Shown: positions 48,150-56,927 of the stretch, in pieces | Layout of the letters: the number at the start of each line of letters is the position of its first letter | Numbering within the stretch: the first letter of the stretch is position 1 | Assembly (NCBI GenBank): GCA_963715255.1 | Contig: CAVQRN010000005.1 | Coordinates: 124,001 to 188,000, forward strand | Direction of reading: 5' to 3' | Source of the DNA: JAHEEL01 sp963715255 | Lineage (GTDB): Bacteria > Actinomycetota > Acidimicrobiia > Spongiisociales > UBA5794 | DNA length: 64,000 nt | The notes under the pieces: generated by a model | Database searches by the model: none | What the model saw: the letters and a program-made list of their open reading frames with translations, nothing else | What the model was told of the DNA's origin: nothing | Translations under genes and position numbers: made by a program

Positions 48150-48320
48150 AGAGTAGAGAGTAGAGAGTAGAGAGTAGAGAGTAGAGAGTAGAGAGACTCG
48201 GAGACCGTTCTCGGGTCCCCTTCCATCTGCCTGCTACTTCCTACTTCCTTCTCTCTACTCTCTACTCTCTACTTCCTACTTGAAGCTTGCATCTTGAAGC
48301 TTGAAGCTTGCTCCTTGATG
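48130..48320. repeat. Large AGTAGAG tandem/inverted repeat island between ferritin and amidase
   Basis: About seven tandem AGTAGAG heptamers start in the ferritin stop. A roughly 50-bp unique loop follows, then inverted copies (TCTCTAC x3, CTACTTC x3), then CTTGAAG/CTTGCAT units. The minus-strand amidase ends in it: its last residues KEQASSFKMQASSRK and stop are repeat-encoded. It can form a long hairpin serving as a bidirectional terminator. Confidence 0.88.
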
Positions 48321-49810
48321 TCGGGTCGGAGGTTCGCCCACGGCTGTGCACGCTCCAGTTGTCCCGCGAGGGAGAACAACGTCTCCTCGGCACCGAATCG
48401 ACCCAGGAAGTGTGAGCCCACCGGGAGCCCGTCGCTCGTCCAATGGATCGGGACGGACATCGCCGGCAGTCCCGCGAAATTCCCGAGCGGCGTGAAGGCG
48501 ACGTAGCGGAAGATCATCTCGACGAACTCGTTCCATGGCAGGTTCTGGTCGATTCGACCCAGCGGCACCGGCGGTGATCCGAGTACCGGGGTGAGGAACA
48601 GGTCGTAGTCGACCAGGAACGCTCCGGTCTGGTGTGCGATGGATTGCAGCGCAGCCTCCGCACCAAGGAGATCCACTTGTGATCTGGATCTCGAACGGTC
48701 GGCGAGTCCGAACGTGAATGGTTCGAATGCGGGCTTCCCCGACTCGCGCTGGTCGAAGCGGCTGATCAGTCGCATCGTCCTGCGATCACCGGCATAACGA
48801 CGGATACGGCCAACGGCCGGCTTGAGCTCTGACACCCCTTCGAGCACGAGGCCGAATGCAGTCGCAGCGAGCGCCGCCCAGATCTCGAAGAATGCGTCGG
48901 CAAGCAAGGCGCCGTCGACATCCGGCTCGGCCTCGACGATGTCGTGTCCGAGTCCGTCGAGGAGCGTCGCCGTATCGAGAACGGCAGCTTCACACTCTGG
49001 ATGGACTCGGTCACCTCGGAAGTCTCTCGTGCTGAATGCGATCCTGAGGCGTTCGGGATCGCGGGTGACCGCTTCGGCGAACGGCCCCGAAGGAGGTGGC
49101 GACCAGTATCGATCGCCCGGTACGGGGCCATGGACGGCATCCAGAAATGCGGCGCTGTCCCGCACCGTGCGAGTTAGGGCGTGTTCCACCGACAGGTAGT
49201 CGATCGATGATCCGGGGCGCCGCGGGTTCCGTCCGCGCGACGGCTTGAGACCGAACAAGCCCGTGGCCGACGCAGGAATCCGGATCGAACCGCCCCCGTC
49301 GCTGCCCTGGGCGAGTGGCACGATCCCAGCAGCAACGGCCGCGGCTGCGCCACCGCTGGAGCCTCCTGCTGATCGGTTGAGATCCCACGGATTCCTCGTC
49401 GGGCCGTGAAGCACCGGCTCCGTCGTCGGCAGCAGTCCGAACTCCGGTGTGTTGGTTCGACCGAGATCAATGAACCCTGCTCCGTTGATGCGGTGCCGGA
49501 ATTCGGAGGTCGTGTCGCCGACGTAGTCCCGGAAGAAGACCGATCCGAACGTGACCGGTATCCCCTTTTCGACCACGAGGTCCTTGATGAGGATGGGGAC
49601 ACCGGCGAATGGACCCGTCTGATCGGCGGCGTCGGCTTCCACTCGCGCAGCGTCCAGCCGATCCCAGATCACGGCGTTGATTGCAGGGTTGATCTCATCG
49701 ATGCGGGACGCGGCGGCTTCGACGAGTTCGAGGGGACGCACGGCGCCTTGTTGCACGAGCTGTGCGAGGCCGACAGCGTCGAAGGATGCGTACTCCTTGA
49801 ATGGTTCCAT
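48269..49810 (-). CDS. Amidase signature family hydrolase
   Basis: At 513 aa it has the Ser-cisSer-Lys triad: Lys in PILIKDLVV (about residue 75), cis-Ser in GGSSGGAAAAV (about 150) and Ser in QGSDGGGSIRIPA (about 172). Start MEPFKEYASFDAVGLAQLV. Substrate unknown (amides, 6-aminohexanoate or similar). It is not part of a gatCAB cluster. The C-terminal tail is repeat-encoded. Confidence 0.9.
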   Translation of the reverse strand: MEPFKEYASFDAVGLAQLVQQGAVRPLELVEAAASRIDEINPAINAVIWDRLDAARVEADAADQTGPFAGVPILIKDLVVEKGIPVTFGSVFFRDYVGDTTSEFRHRINGAGFIDLGRTNTPEFGLLPTTEPVLHGPTRNPWDLNRSAGGSSGGAAAAVAAGIVPLAQGSDGGGSIRIPASATGLFGLKPSRGRNPRRPGSSIDYLSVEHALTRTVRDSAAFLDAVHGPVPGDRYWSPPPSGPFAEAVTRDPERLRIAFSTRDFRGDRVHPECEAAVLDTATLLDGLGHDIVEAEPDVDGALLADAFFEIWAALAATAFGLVLEGVSELKPAVGRIRRYAGDRRTMRLISRFDQRESGKPAFEPFTFGLADRSRSRSQVDLLGAEAALQSIAHQTGAFLVDYDLFLTPVLGSPPVPLGRIDQNLPWNEFVEMIFRYVAFTPLGNFAGLPAMSVPIHWTSDGLPVGSHFLGRFGAEETLFSLAGQLERAQPWANLRPDIKEQASSFKMQASSRK

Positions 49811-49906
49811 GGGCGCAATCTATCGCATGCGCACCGAAGGACGTGCCGGAATCGCTGCAGCGCAGTGGCATGTCTATCGTGTGGCGTTCCCTCTGAAAGG
49901 TCGGAC

Positions 49907-51109
49907 ATGGCAACCTCACGATCAGCAATCTCAAGGCGCGCGCTCAACGTCAGCGAGTCGGCAACGCTGGCGATCGACGCAAAAGCCAAGGCGCTGGCCG
50001 CCGCCGGCGAGCCGGTGATCGGCTTCGGGGCGGGGGAGCCCAATTTCCCAACGCCTGCCTACATCGTCGACGCGGCACGGGAGGCAGTTGACGATCCCGC
50101 GACCCACCGATACAGCCCTGCCGCGGGACTTCCCCCGCTGCGCGAAGCGGTAGCAGCGAAGACCCTCCGAGACTCGGGTTTCCCCGTCAAGCCATCTCAG
50201 GTGATGATCACGAACGGCGGCAAGCAAGCCGTCTACCTCGCGTTTCAGACGCTGCTCGATCCCGGCGACGAGGTACTGCTCCCGGCCCCGTACTGGGTGA
50301 CCTTTCCCGAGGCGATCCACCTCGCTGCCGGTGTGCCGGTAGCGGTACCGACCTCGGACGAGGCGGGCTTCCAGGTGACCGTCGAACAACTCGAGGCAGC
50401 AACCTCTCGCCGCACCAAGGCTCTCATGTTCGTGTCGCCGTCAAATCCGACCGGTGCCGTCTACACCAGGGAACGGATCGCCGAGATCGGGCGATGGGCG
50501 GCCGATCGCGGGATTTGGATCGTCACCGACGAGATCTACGAGCATCTCATCTACGGCGACGCACGATTCCACTCGATGCCGGCCGTCGCACCGGAGATTG
50601 CCGATCGAACGATCGTCGTCAACGGCGTGGCGAAGACCTTCGCCATGACCGGATGGCGAGTCGGCTGGCTGATCGGGCCCCCGGATGTGACGGCTGCGGC
50701 GATCCGTCTCCAGAGTCACATCTCTTCGAACGTGGCGAACGTCTCGCAGCGCGCCGCACTCGCGGCCGTCACGGGTCCGATGGATGCTGCCGAGGAGATG
50801 CGCGTTGCGTTCGACCGAAGGCGACGGACGATGGTTCGTCTCCTCAACGAGGTTCCCGGCGTCCAGTGCAGTGATCCGGGCGGCGCGTTCTACACGTTCC
50901 CGAATCTGACGGGTCTCCTCGGACGAGATCTTGGGGGCAGGACGGCAGAGACGACGATGGATCTTGCGGCACTTCTTCTCGACGAGATCAAGATCGCGGT
51001 GGTTCCCGGCGAAGCGTTCGGTGCCCCGGGGTATGCGCGGCTTTCGTTCGCCCTCGGGGATGAGGATCTCGAAGAGGGGTTGACGAGACTGATCCGATTG
51101 GCTACCTGA
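49907..51109 (+). CDS. aspC: Class I aspartate aminotransferase
   Basis: Aspartate/prephenate type I-gamma aminotransferase. Motifs NGGKQAVYLAFQTLLDPGDEVL, FVSPSNPTGAVY, VTDEIYEHLIYGDA, PLP-Lys in GVAKTFAMTGWRVGW, YARLSFALGDEDLEEG at the end. ATG 49907 gives MATSRSAISRRALNV, 400 aa. The longer in-frame ORF upstream runs antisense to the amidase and is ignored. Converges with the DHQase-hydrolase gene, overlapping by 8 nt. Confidence 0.92.
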   Translation: MATSRSAISRRALNVSESATLAIDAKAKALAAAGEPVIGFGAGEPNFPTPAYIVDAAREAVDDPATHRYSPAAGLPPLREAVAAKTLRDSGFPVKPSQVMITNGGKQAVYLAFQTLLDPGDEVLLPAPYWVTFPEAIHLAAGVPVAVPTSDEAGFQVTVEQLEAATSRRTKALMFVSPSNPTGAVYTRERIAEIGRWAADRGIWIVTDEIYEHLIYGDARFHSMPAVAPEIADRTIVVNGVAKTFAMTGWRVGWLIGPPDVTAAAIRLQSHISSNVANVSQRAALAAVTGPMDAAEEMRVAFDRRRRTMVRLLNEVPGVQCSDPGGAFYTFPNLTGLLGRDLGGRTAETTMDLAALLLDEIKIAVVPGEAFGAPGYARLSFALGDEDLEEGLTRLIRLAT

Positions 51110-52262
51110 GTCGGTCGATCTCTTCAACGACCTTTGCCCACGCCCTGGTTGCCGGATCGATGAGTTCGTCGTGGCCGACACCCTCGAGTTCGTGGTAGAC
51201 CACGGTGTCGCCCTCATCGGCGGCTCGGCCGGCGAACGCACGGCTGATCGCCGCCGGAACCTGGTCGTCCCCGTCGCCGTGGACGACGAGCAGCGGCACA
51301 CCGATCGGTAGGTTCCTGATCGGCGAAGCGGCGGCGTAGCGCTCGGGTGATTGTTCGGGGGTTCGTCTCGTGAATGCGTTCACAGCATCGGAGCCGATAC
51401 CCGCGCGATGAGCAGCCTCGAGATCACCGATCGGCGCGAGTGCCACGACGGCGGAGATCGGAGGCTCTTTGGCTCCTGCCGCGGCCTGCAGGGCGAGTTG
51501 ACCGCCGGAACCGTGGCCCACCGCAACGACGCGGTCGAGATCGAGTTGGTGGCCTTCGGCGAATTCGGCCAGCGATCCGACCGCAGCCGCAACATCCGCC
51601 GTTGTTGCTCTCCACCCTCCGCCGCCTCCTACTCTGGCGAATTCAACGTTCCACGTCGCCCACCCGCGTTCGGTCAGATCGACGGCTGCTGCGTCGAGCA
51701 GATCCCGAGCGGCGGTGCTACGCCAGAAGCCGCCGTGAAGAAGCACGGCGACCGGGTGCGGTCCCGGTCCTTCGGGTATCCTGAGGTCTCCCACGTTGTC
51801 CGGGTCGGGCCCATAGGTGACGGTCTCGACGGGCCAGGCCGCGCGTGCGGCGAGGTGGCGGATGGCATCCCGGTACCCGGAAACACCGCGCCCGAAGATG
51901 GTGGCCACGCACACGTCGGAGACCACCGAGATCCGCCTCCACGACTCGCGATCCCGAATGTTCGAGATGTGGACTTCGACGGTGGGGATGCGGATTGCTT
52001 CGATCGCATCACGGATCGCATACGAGTAGTGGGTGAAGGCACCGGGATTGATGACCACACCGTCGGCATCGCGGGCCGCGTGGAGGCGGTCGATCAGGTC
52101 ACCTTCGTGGTTCGATTGGTAGGTGTCGACGGAAGCCCCCGCGTCGGCGGCCCAAGATCGGCACGCACCGTTGAGTTCGTCGAGACTTGTCGAGCCGTAG
52201 ATCTCGGGTGAGCGCGTCCCGATCAGATTCAGATTGGGTCCGTTGATGATGACGATCCGCAT
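51102..52262 (-). CDS. aroQ: Type II 3-dehydroquinate dehydratase fused to an alpha/beta hydrolase
   Basis: Residues 1-143 are a complete AroQ: IINGPNLNLIGTRSPEIYG (catalytic Tyr), YQSNHEGDLIDRLH, INPGAFTHYSYAIRDAI and VEVHISNI. Residues about 150-386 form an alpha/beta hydrolase: HPVAVLLHGGFWRST, nucleophile GHGSGGQLAL, Asp in VVHGDGDDQV, His in GVGHDELID. ATG 52262 (MRIVIINGPN) is the usual DHQase start. AroQ is normally alone, about 145 aa. The fusion may be real or may come from an indel joining overlapping genes. Confidence 0.85.
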   Translation of the reverse strand: MRIVIINGPNLNLIGTRSPEIYGSTSLDELNGACRSWAADAGASVDTYQSNHEGDLIDRLHAARDADGVVINPGAFTHYSYAIRDAIEAIRIPTVEVHISNIRDRESWRRISVVSDVCVATIFGRGVSGYRDAIRHLAARAAWPVETVTYGPDPDNVGDLRIPEGPGPHPVAVLLHGGFWRSTAARDLLDAAAVDLTERGWATWNVEFARVGGGGGWRATTADVAAAVGSLAEFAEGHQLDLDRVVAVGHGSGGQLALQAAAGAKEPPISAVVALAPIGDLEAAHRAGIGSDAVNAFTRRTPEQSPERYAAASPIRNLPIGVPLLVVHGDGDDQVPAAISRAFAGRAADEGDTVVYHELEGVGHDELIDPATRAWAKVVEEIDRLR

Positions 52263-52292
52263 GCCCGGTAGTTTCGGCCGGGTGATCAGCTG

Positions 52293-52646
52293 ATGCAAAC
52301 TCAAGCGCCCCCCGGCCTACCACGGCCCACCAATCCGGCCAACAGCGAAGCACGCGTGGGCGCAGTGCACACGGTCCGCTACGGCATCGCTCCCGAGGAC
52401 GTGTTGATCATCGATGACGGAGCGGCCGGCCTCCGGCGCCGTCTCGCGAGGTTCGACGAGGCGTGGTGGCACGTCCTCGCACTGCGCACAGGCGCCGATG
52501 TGGGCCGGGTCAGTCGGAGGTTCCGGTCGGTTGGCTCTTGTCGAGGAGTGCCGCAAGTTGGGTGGCCTGATCGTCAACGCTGGATGAGAAGTCCGATCCG
52601 AATCGGGTCCACGCGTCGCCTCCGGGATCGGAGAGGCGCATCGTAA
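52293..52646 (+). CDS. Doubtful hypothetical ORF
   Basis: An ORF with coding-like codon use in its first 70 codons (RYGIAPEDVLIIDDGAAGLR, FDEAWWHVLALRTGADVG). It has a poor ribosome site, and its second half overlaps the DUF2652 gene on the other strand. Possibly a small protein that ends earlier after an indel. Confidence 0.25.
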   Translation: MQTQAPPGLPRPTNPANSEARVGAVHTVRYGIAPEDVLIIDDGAAGLRRRLARFDEAWWHVLALRTGADVGRVSRRFRSVGSCRGVPQVGWPDRQRWMRSPIRIGSTRRLRDRRGAS

Positions 52647-53592
52647 GGCGAGTCCCGTTCTCGAGGCGGTCCAACTCATACGTCCAAGCCCAGTTCTCCA
52701 CACCCGCGACGTCGTAGCGAAGGGTGATGTAGGTGAATGGCCTCCAGTCGGCGACGTGTTCAACGATGACCTCCGGGCCGTGCATGCAGTGATTGACCGT
52801 GCCAATCCCTCTGCGCCCTTCGGTCATCGTCAACACTTCGTCAACGAGGTGCTGCCATTGCGGTCTCTTGGTCGGGTCGGTCAGATGGTCCCACACCGTT
52901 TGCGGCGATGCAGACGTCTCGAACGACGCCTCATGGACGGAATCGGCACTCGTGACGTAGTCGCGATTCCGCTCCTGTTCGAACGTCCAGCGAACGGCAA
53001 GATCCTGGATGAAGACCTCGACCTCACCGATATCGCCGAACACCTCCTTGTGCGGCAGGAAACCAAGAATGGCTGGATCCATTGCCATGGATTCAAGGGT
53101 CGCCGCCGTATACACGGCGTACGCGGGCTTGTTGATCTTTGCTCCTGCCGTGCCCTTCGACAGACGATGGATCAGGATGACGTCGGGCCCGGTTAGCTCC
53201 TCGGAACGGGCTATCGGTCGTAGGACGTACTCTCCATCGTGGACGAAGAACTTCAGATCCAGGCTCGGGATCCGGATGCATGCGTTGCACTCACACGTGG
53301 TCGAGTGAGCCACGTCCCTGAGCCGTTTCTGGAACGCAAAGTATGCCGACTCGACGGTGTCCATCATCATCGACGGGTTGACCGAGTCAGTGCTCGCGTA
53401 GGCGAATGCTGCGTCGCCCTCGAGTTTGGAGAGCTGAAATGCGGGTTCGATGGCGCCCACAATCGTTTCGAGAAGATCGGCGACCACGTCCTGTGCATGA
53501 GAGAGTTCGGTGTCGCCCATGTACCGCGTGTAGCCGGTGATGTCGGCCAGCAGCAGACAGCCCCGTTCCGGTGTTCCCAGATTCATGACCAT
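52510..53592 (-). CDS. DUF2652 (cyclase-like) protein with C-terminal SRPBCC domain
   Basis: Residues 1-190 match DUF2652, a nucleotidyl-cyclase-like fold: GCLLLADITGYTRYMGDTEL, FQLSKLEGDAAFAYA, with a Cys pair in TCECNAC. Residues 210-350 form a polyketide cyclase/START-like SRPBCC domain (TSASPQTVWDHLTDPTKRPQW). The family is frequent in Actinobacteria and has no defined reaction. 360 aa; GTG 53592 or ATG 53586. Confidence 0.83.
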   Translation of the reverse strand: MVMNLGTPERGCLLLADITGYTRYMGDTELSHAQDVVADLLETIVGAIEPAFQLSKLEGDAAFAYASTDSVNPSMMMDTVESAYFAFQKRLRDVAHSTTCECNACIRIPSLDLKFFVHDGEYVLRPIARSEELTGPDVILIHRLSKGTAGAKINKPAYAVYTAATLESMAMDPAILGFLPHKEVFGDIGEVEVFIQDLAVRWTFEQERNRDYVTSADSVHEASFETSASPQTVWDHLTDPTKRPQWQHLVDEVLTMTEGRRGIGTVNHCMHGPEVIVEHVADWRPFTYITLRYDVAGVENWAWTYELDRLENGTRLTMRLSDPGGDAWTRFGSDFSSSVDDQATQLAALLDKSQPTGTSD

Positions 53593-53761
53593 GGGTTTCG
53601 ACCCTACCAGAGCAATCCTGGCAATCTCGGGGCCATCGTTGCATCCTCACTCGCATCCGTCACCCGGGACCCAGGACCGCGTCCAGCGTCGGCTCCGGCG
53701 GATCAGACGGTCACCGCCGTGACGTCAGAAGCGGAGACGCTGCGTGTGTGGTGGACCCTGG

Positions 53762-54514
53762 TCACGGCAGGTGCAGCGGGGCCAGCGAGCGCGCCAGATC
53801 CAGCGTCTCCTCATCGAGCGCTGAGTCCGTGACGGATACGGCTGTTGCGAGCGCTTCGATGAGCGCATCGGCAACCGCGGAGGGGTCGAGCGTCGGGACG
53901 ACATCGTCGAGAGCCCCGACCGTCGATGGTGACCAGTCGATGCCGAGGGCGCTGTAGACGGGCACGAGCACGTCGCGTATTCCGCGGGCGTCGCCGACAA
54001 CGAGCACCCCGCCCACATGAGCCGCGCCTCTTCCCAGGCGTTGTCCAATACCCGCGAGCTTGATCGTCCCGGCGTGATTCACACTGAACTCACCGGGGCA
54101 ATACTCGCCTGGAATCTCACCAACCGACGTCTCGATTCCAATGCCGGCCAGCGCTGCGCACAGGACCGCGACGGTCTCCGTGAAGCGCTTGCGAATGCCG
54201 CGAATCGGATCCGGTTCGGGGACCGTCCAGGAGAAGGAGATGGTCTGTTCGTGGAACACGGCAGCGCGACCTCCCGGCAAGCGTACGATCGGCGCGAAGC
54301 CGAGCATCCGGGCAAGGGTTGCTGCGCGGTCGAACCCCGGTGCGATTCGGTCTTGTTTGCCAAACGCCACCACGCGACCGGGAGTGGAGATCCGGAACGT
54401 CTCGGGGATGGCGCCATCGGCGACGCGTCGGAGCAGGGCGTGCGAAACTCCGGTATCGAGCCCTTCGGTATCGTCGTATCCCTGACGGACGATGGCGACG
54501 GTGCGTTCGGGCAT
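53762..54514 (-). CDS. Lipoate-protein ligase/lipoyltransferase family protein
   Basis: BPL_LPL fold: RLPGGRAAVFH (lipoate-AMP site) and the conserved Lys in HAGTIKLAGIGQRLGRGA. ATG 54514 (MPERTVAIVRQGY) is preferred. 250 aa. Attaches lipoate or octanoate to E2/GcvH proteins; which branch (LplA or LipL/LipM) cannot be told. Confidence 0.83.
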   Translation of the reverse strand: MPERTVAIVRQGYDDTEGLDTGVSHALLRRVADGAIPETFRISTPGRVVAFGKQDRIAPGFDRAATLARMLGFAPIVRLPGGRAAVFHEQTISFSWTVPEPDPIRGIRKRFTETVAVLCAALAGIGIETSVGEIPGEYCPGEFSVNHAGTIKLAGIGQRLGRGAAHVGGVLVVGDARGIRDVLVPVYSALGIDWSPSTVGALDDVVPTLDPSAVADALIEALATAVSVTDSALDEETLDLARSLAPLHLP

Positions 54515-54571
54515 CGGACGAGCGTAGAGCGATGACCGACGATATTCGCCCAACGGTGGCACACTTGGAAC

Positions 54572-55261
54572 GTGTCAAAGGCCCGCCTGATGATCATCGT
54601 CCTGGTCCTTGCCGTGATCGCCGTCGCGTGCGGCGAATCTGGCCCGTTCGAACGCGTCGGCGAGGCGTCGAGCGGATGGGTCACCGCAGTGACCTTTCCG
54701 ACGACCACGACCCCGCCGGTGGTCATCGAGATCGGCAATGAAGGGCTCGTTGGGGCTGGTGACGTGCTGTGGGTCAACGATGACGTCGGACCGGTTTCTC
54801 CGAGCAGTGACCCTCGTTCCGCAATCGTCGCCGTTTGGGATCGACAGATCGGAAGTCGATTCATCCAAGCGAGCAGAGCCGAAATCGCCGCTGCCCTACC
54901 GACGATCCGGTTCCCAGGAACAGTGCCGGAGGATGTTCGCTGGATGACCAGCCAACTGGTCTTCGATCCAGCTTCCGGGCTCCTTGACGTCGACACCTCA
55001 GCAGCGTTCGGCTTCTGGACCGTGGAGCCGTACACGGTGGAGAACGGGCGACTCGCCGTGCTCCGGGTCGGTTCGGCTCCCGAGGGGATCGGTGCAGCGA
55101 AGAGCGACGTCGTCCCGATCATCGTACCGGACGGACTGAGTCTCGGATGGACCGAGGCGGGCCTCCGCTACGAGCTGTTCTGCCGGGCCACGATCCCCGA
55201 GCTGGTCTGCTACGCAATCGTCGACTCATTCGTTCCGCTCAACGGACTCCTTTCGACGTGA
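54572..55261 (+). CDS. Hypothetical lipoprotein, 229 aa
   Basis: GTG 54572 gives MSKARLMIIVLVLAVIAVAC, a lipoprotein signal with lipobox AVAC. A Thr/Pro linker (FPTTTTPPVV) leads to an unrecognised mature domain. Overlaps the next lipoprotein gene by 4 nt (GTGA). Confidence 0.72.
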   Translation: MSKARLMIIVLVLAVIAVACGESGPFERVGEASSGWVTAVTFPTTTTPPVVIEIGNEGLVGAGDVLWVNDDVGPVSPSSDPRSAIVAVWDRQIGSRFIQASRAEIAAALPTIRFPGTVPEDVRWMTSQLVFDPASGLLDVDTSAAFGFWTVEPYTVENGRLAVLRVGSAPEGIGAAKSDVVPIIVPDGLSLGWTEAGLRYELFCRATIPELVCYAIVDSFVPLNGLLST

Positions 55262-55815
55262 AGCGGTTGTCGTGCCTTCTGTTCGGCGCAGGAGTGTTCC
55301 TGACCGCATGCTCGACCGCCGGCGTATCGATCGCCGATTACGCGACGGCGGTGGAGGAGCGGGCGGCAACCTACGGGGCCGACTCCGACGCCCTGAGAGA
55401 GGAGCACCTGGCGATACTCGAGGACACCGTCACCCGACTCCAGCGCGAGTTGGACGGCGACGCGCTCGTCAAGGCAGCGATCGGTGAGACGGCGCAGGAG
55501 TCCACGAAGCTGTTCGCCGGGATTTCGGACGCCCTCGATCGGTACGTCCGGGACCTCGATGCCATGGACACACCCACCGCCGTCTCTGATGATCACCGTG
55601 AATACATCCAGGCGTTGGATACGTCCCGGATGGGACTTGCGCCGGTCCTCGAAGATCTCCCGGGCGCAACGTCGTTCGAAGAGATCGACCGGATGATCGC
55701 CGGATCAGGATTCGCCGACGCGCAGCAGCGCGTCGAGGCGGCATGTCATGGCCTCGAGCGTGCCATCGAGTCGCAGGGTCCGGAGGTAGATCTCAGATGC
55801 GAGGCCACACGATGA
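55258..55815 (+). CDS. Hypothetical helical lipoprotein, 185 aa
   Basis: GTG 55258, signal MKRLSCLLFGAGVFLTAC with lipobox. The mature part is mostly helical and acidic (EERAATYGADSDALREEHLA, LDRYVRDLDAMDTPTAV). No family recognised. Second gene of a lipoprotein trio. Confidence 0.7.
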   Translation: MKRLSCLLFGAGVFLTACSTAGVSIADYATAVEERAATYGADSDALREEHLAILEDTVTRLQRELDGDALVKAAIGETAQESTKLFAGISDALDRYVRDLDAMDTPTAVSDDHREYIQALDTSRMGLAPVLEDLPGATSFEEIDRMIAGSGFADAQQRVEAACHGLERAIESQGPEVDLRCEATR

Positions 55816-55846
55816 TGGGCAAGCACGCCACCACGCGGGAAGTCGG

Positions 55847-56316
55847 GTGAAGTCAGGCTCAGGCATCCGGAACCCACGTCCAAAGCGAGACGACGCCGGC
55901 GCACGGCGCTCGTCGCCCTCATCGGGGTGTTCGTGCTGACGTCTTGTGCGTCGTCCGGCGAGTCCGAACAGACCGCGTCGACGTTTGGCACCACAACGTC
56001 GATCGTTGCCGGCTGCGCGAATGTGATTGAGGCAGCAGTCGACTCCTCAGGAGATACATACCGAGTATCGGCGACGATCCTCAGCTCCGACACCGGATGG
56101 GAGAAGTACGCCGACGCGTGGGAGGTGCGCACTCCCGACGGAACGGTCCTCGGTACGCGAATCCTCGCTCATCCCCACGTCGATGAGCAACCCTTTACCC
56201 GGTCCCTCGATGACGTCGACATCCCCGCAGAGGTGACGGACGTGGAGATTGCCGCACGCGATCTGGTCGCGGGATTCTGCGGCGAAACCGTGAGTGTCCC
56301 GGTTCCGGGACGCTGA
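55847..56316 (+). CDS. Hypothetical small lipoprotein (5' end probably frameshifted)
   Basis: The reading frame ending at 56316 contains lipobox VLTSC and mature CASSGESEQTASTFG, then WEKYADAWEVRTPDGTVLGT. The upstream coding (RRRRTALVALIGVF, an ideal signal) has no start in the same frame. GTG 55847 (MKSGSGIRNPRPK) lies in another frame, so a one-base change around 55885-55900 is likely. The mature domain looks conserved; function unknown. Confidence 0.65.
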
Positions 56317-56358
56317 GACACGAGCAGGGAACCACGTGCAAGAAGGGCGAAACGCGGG

Positions 56359-56880
56359 TTATGGGGTGTCGATGCCCCGGTCTTCCTCGACGTCATATCG
56401 CGGCTCGGCGCTTGCATCGTCTCTCTGCGGGGCCGGAACGACGAGAACCGGCCGGTTGGATTCGAGCATGACCCGAGCGGAGACGCTCTCCCAGGCCTCG
56501 CGGTTGAAGATTGAGCGGGTCGCCCCCAACACGACGATGTCGGCATCAAGGGAATTGGCCGCGGCCGAGATTGCCGCGGCGGCATCGTTGCCTTCGACGA
56601 GACGGACCTCTGACGGGATACGCGCCAATTCGAGAGCTACTCGCATCGGCTCGACGATCTTGCGGCCCCGTTCCTCGAGGTAGGCGGCCACGGCCTCCTC
56701 CTGCTCATCGCCCGAAGCGGTGCCTCGACCCTCGGAGACATGGAGATCCTCGAGGAACGCCCGCGGTACTTCGATAACGGTGATGAGCGTGACGCGCCCG
56801 TTCTGACCGAGGAGGTGGCGAGTGAAGTCAATGACCGGATCGGGACTCAGAACGCCCGATGTTGCGATGAGCATGTGCAT
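56359..56880 (-). CDS. Universal stress protein (UspA) family
   Basis: 173 aa, start MHMLIATSGVLSPDPVIDF, with DADIVVLGATRSIFNREAW at the usual ATP-site position and RPVLVVPAPQ near the end. The glycine-rich ATP motif is degenerate, so nucleotide binding is uncertain. Divergent from the flavin reductase gene. Confidence 0.85.
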   Translation of the reverse strand: MHMLIATSGVLSPDPVIDFTRHLLGQNGRVTLITVIEVPRAFLEDLHVSEGRGTASGDEQEEAVAAYLEERGRKIVEPMRVALELARIPSEVRLVEGNDAAAAISAAANSLDADIVVLGATRSIFNREAWESVSARVMLESNRPVLVVPAPQRDDASAEPRYDVEEDRGIDTP

Positions 56881-56927
56881 GGAGTCATCCTAGGGTGGGC
56901 GCACCAGCGAAGACTCGGAGAGCAACC

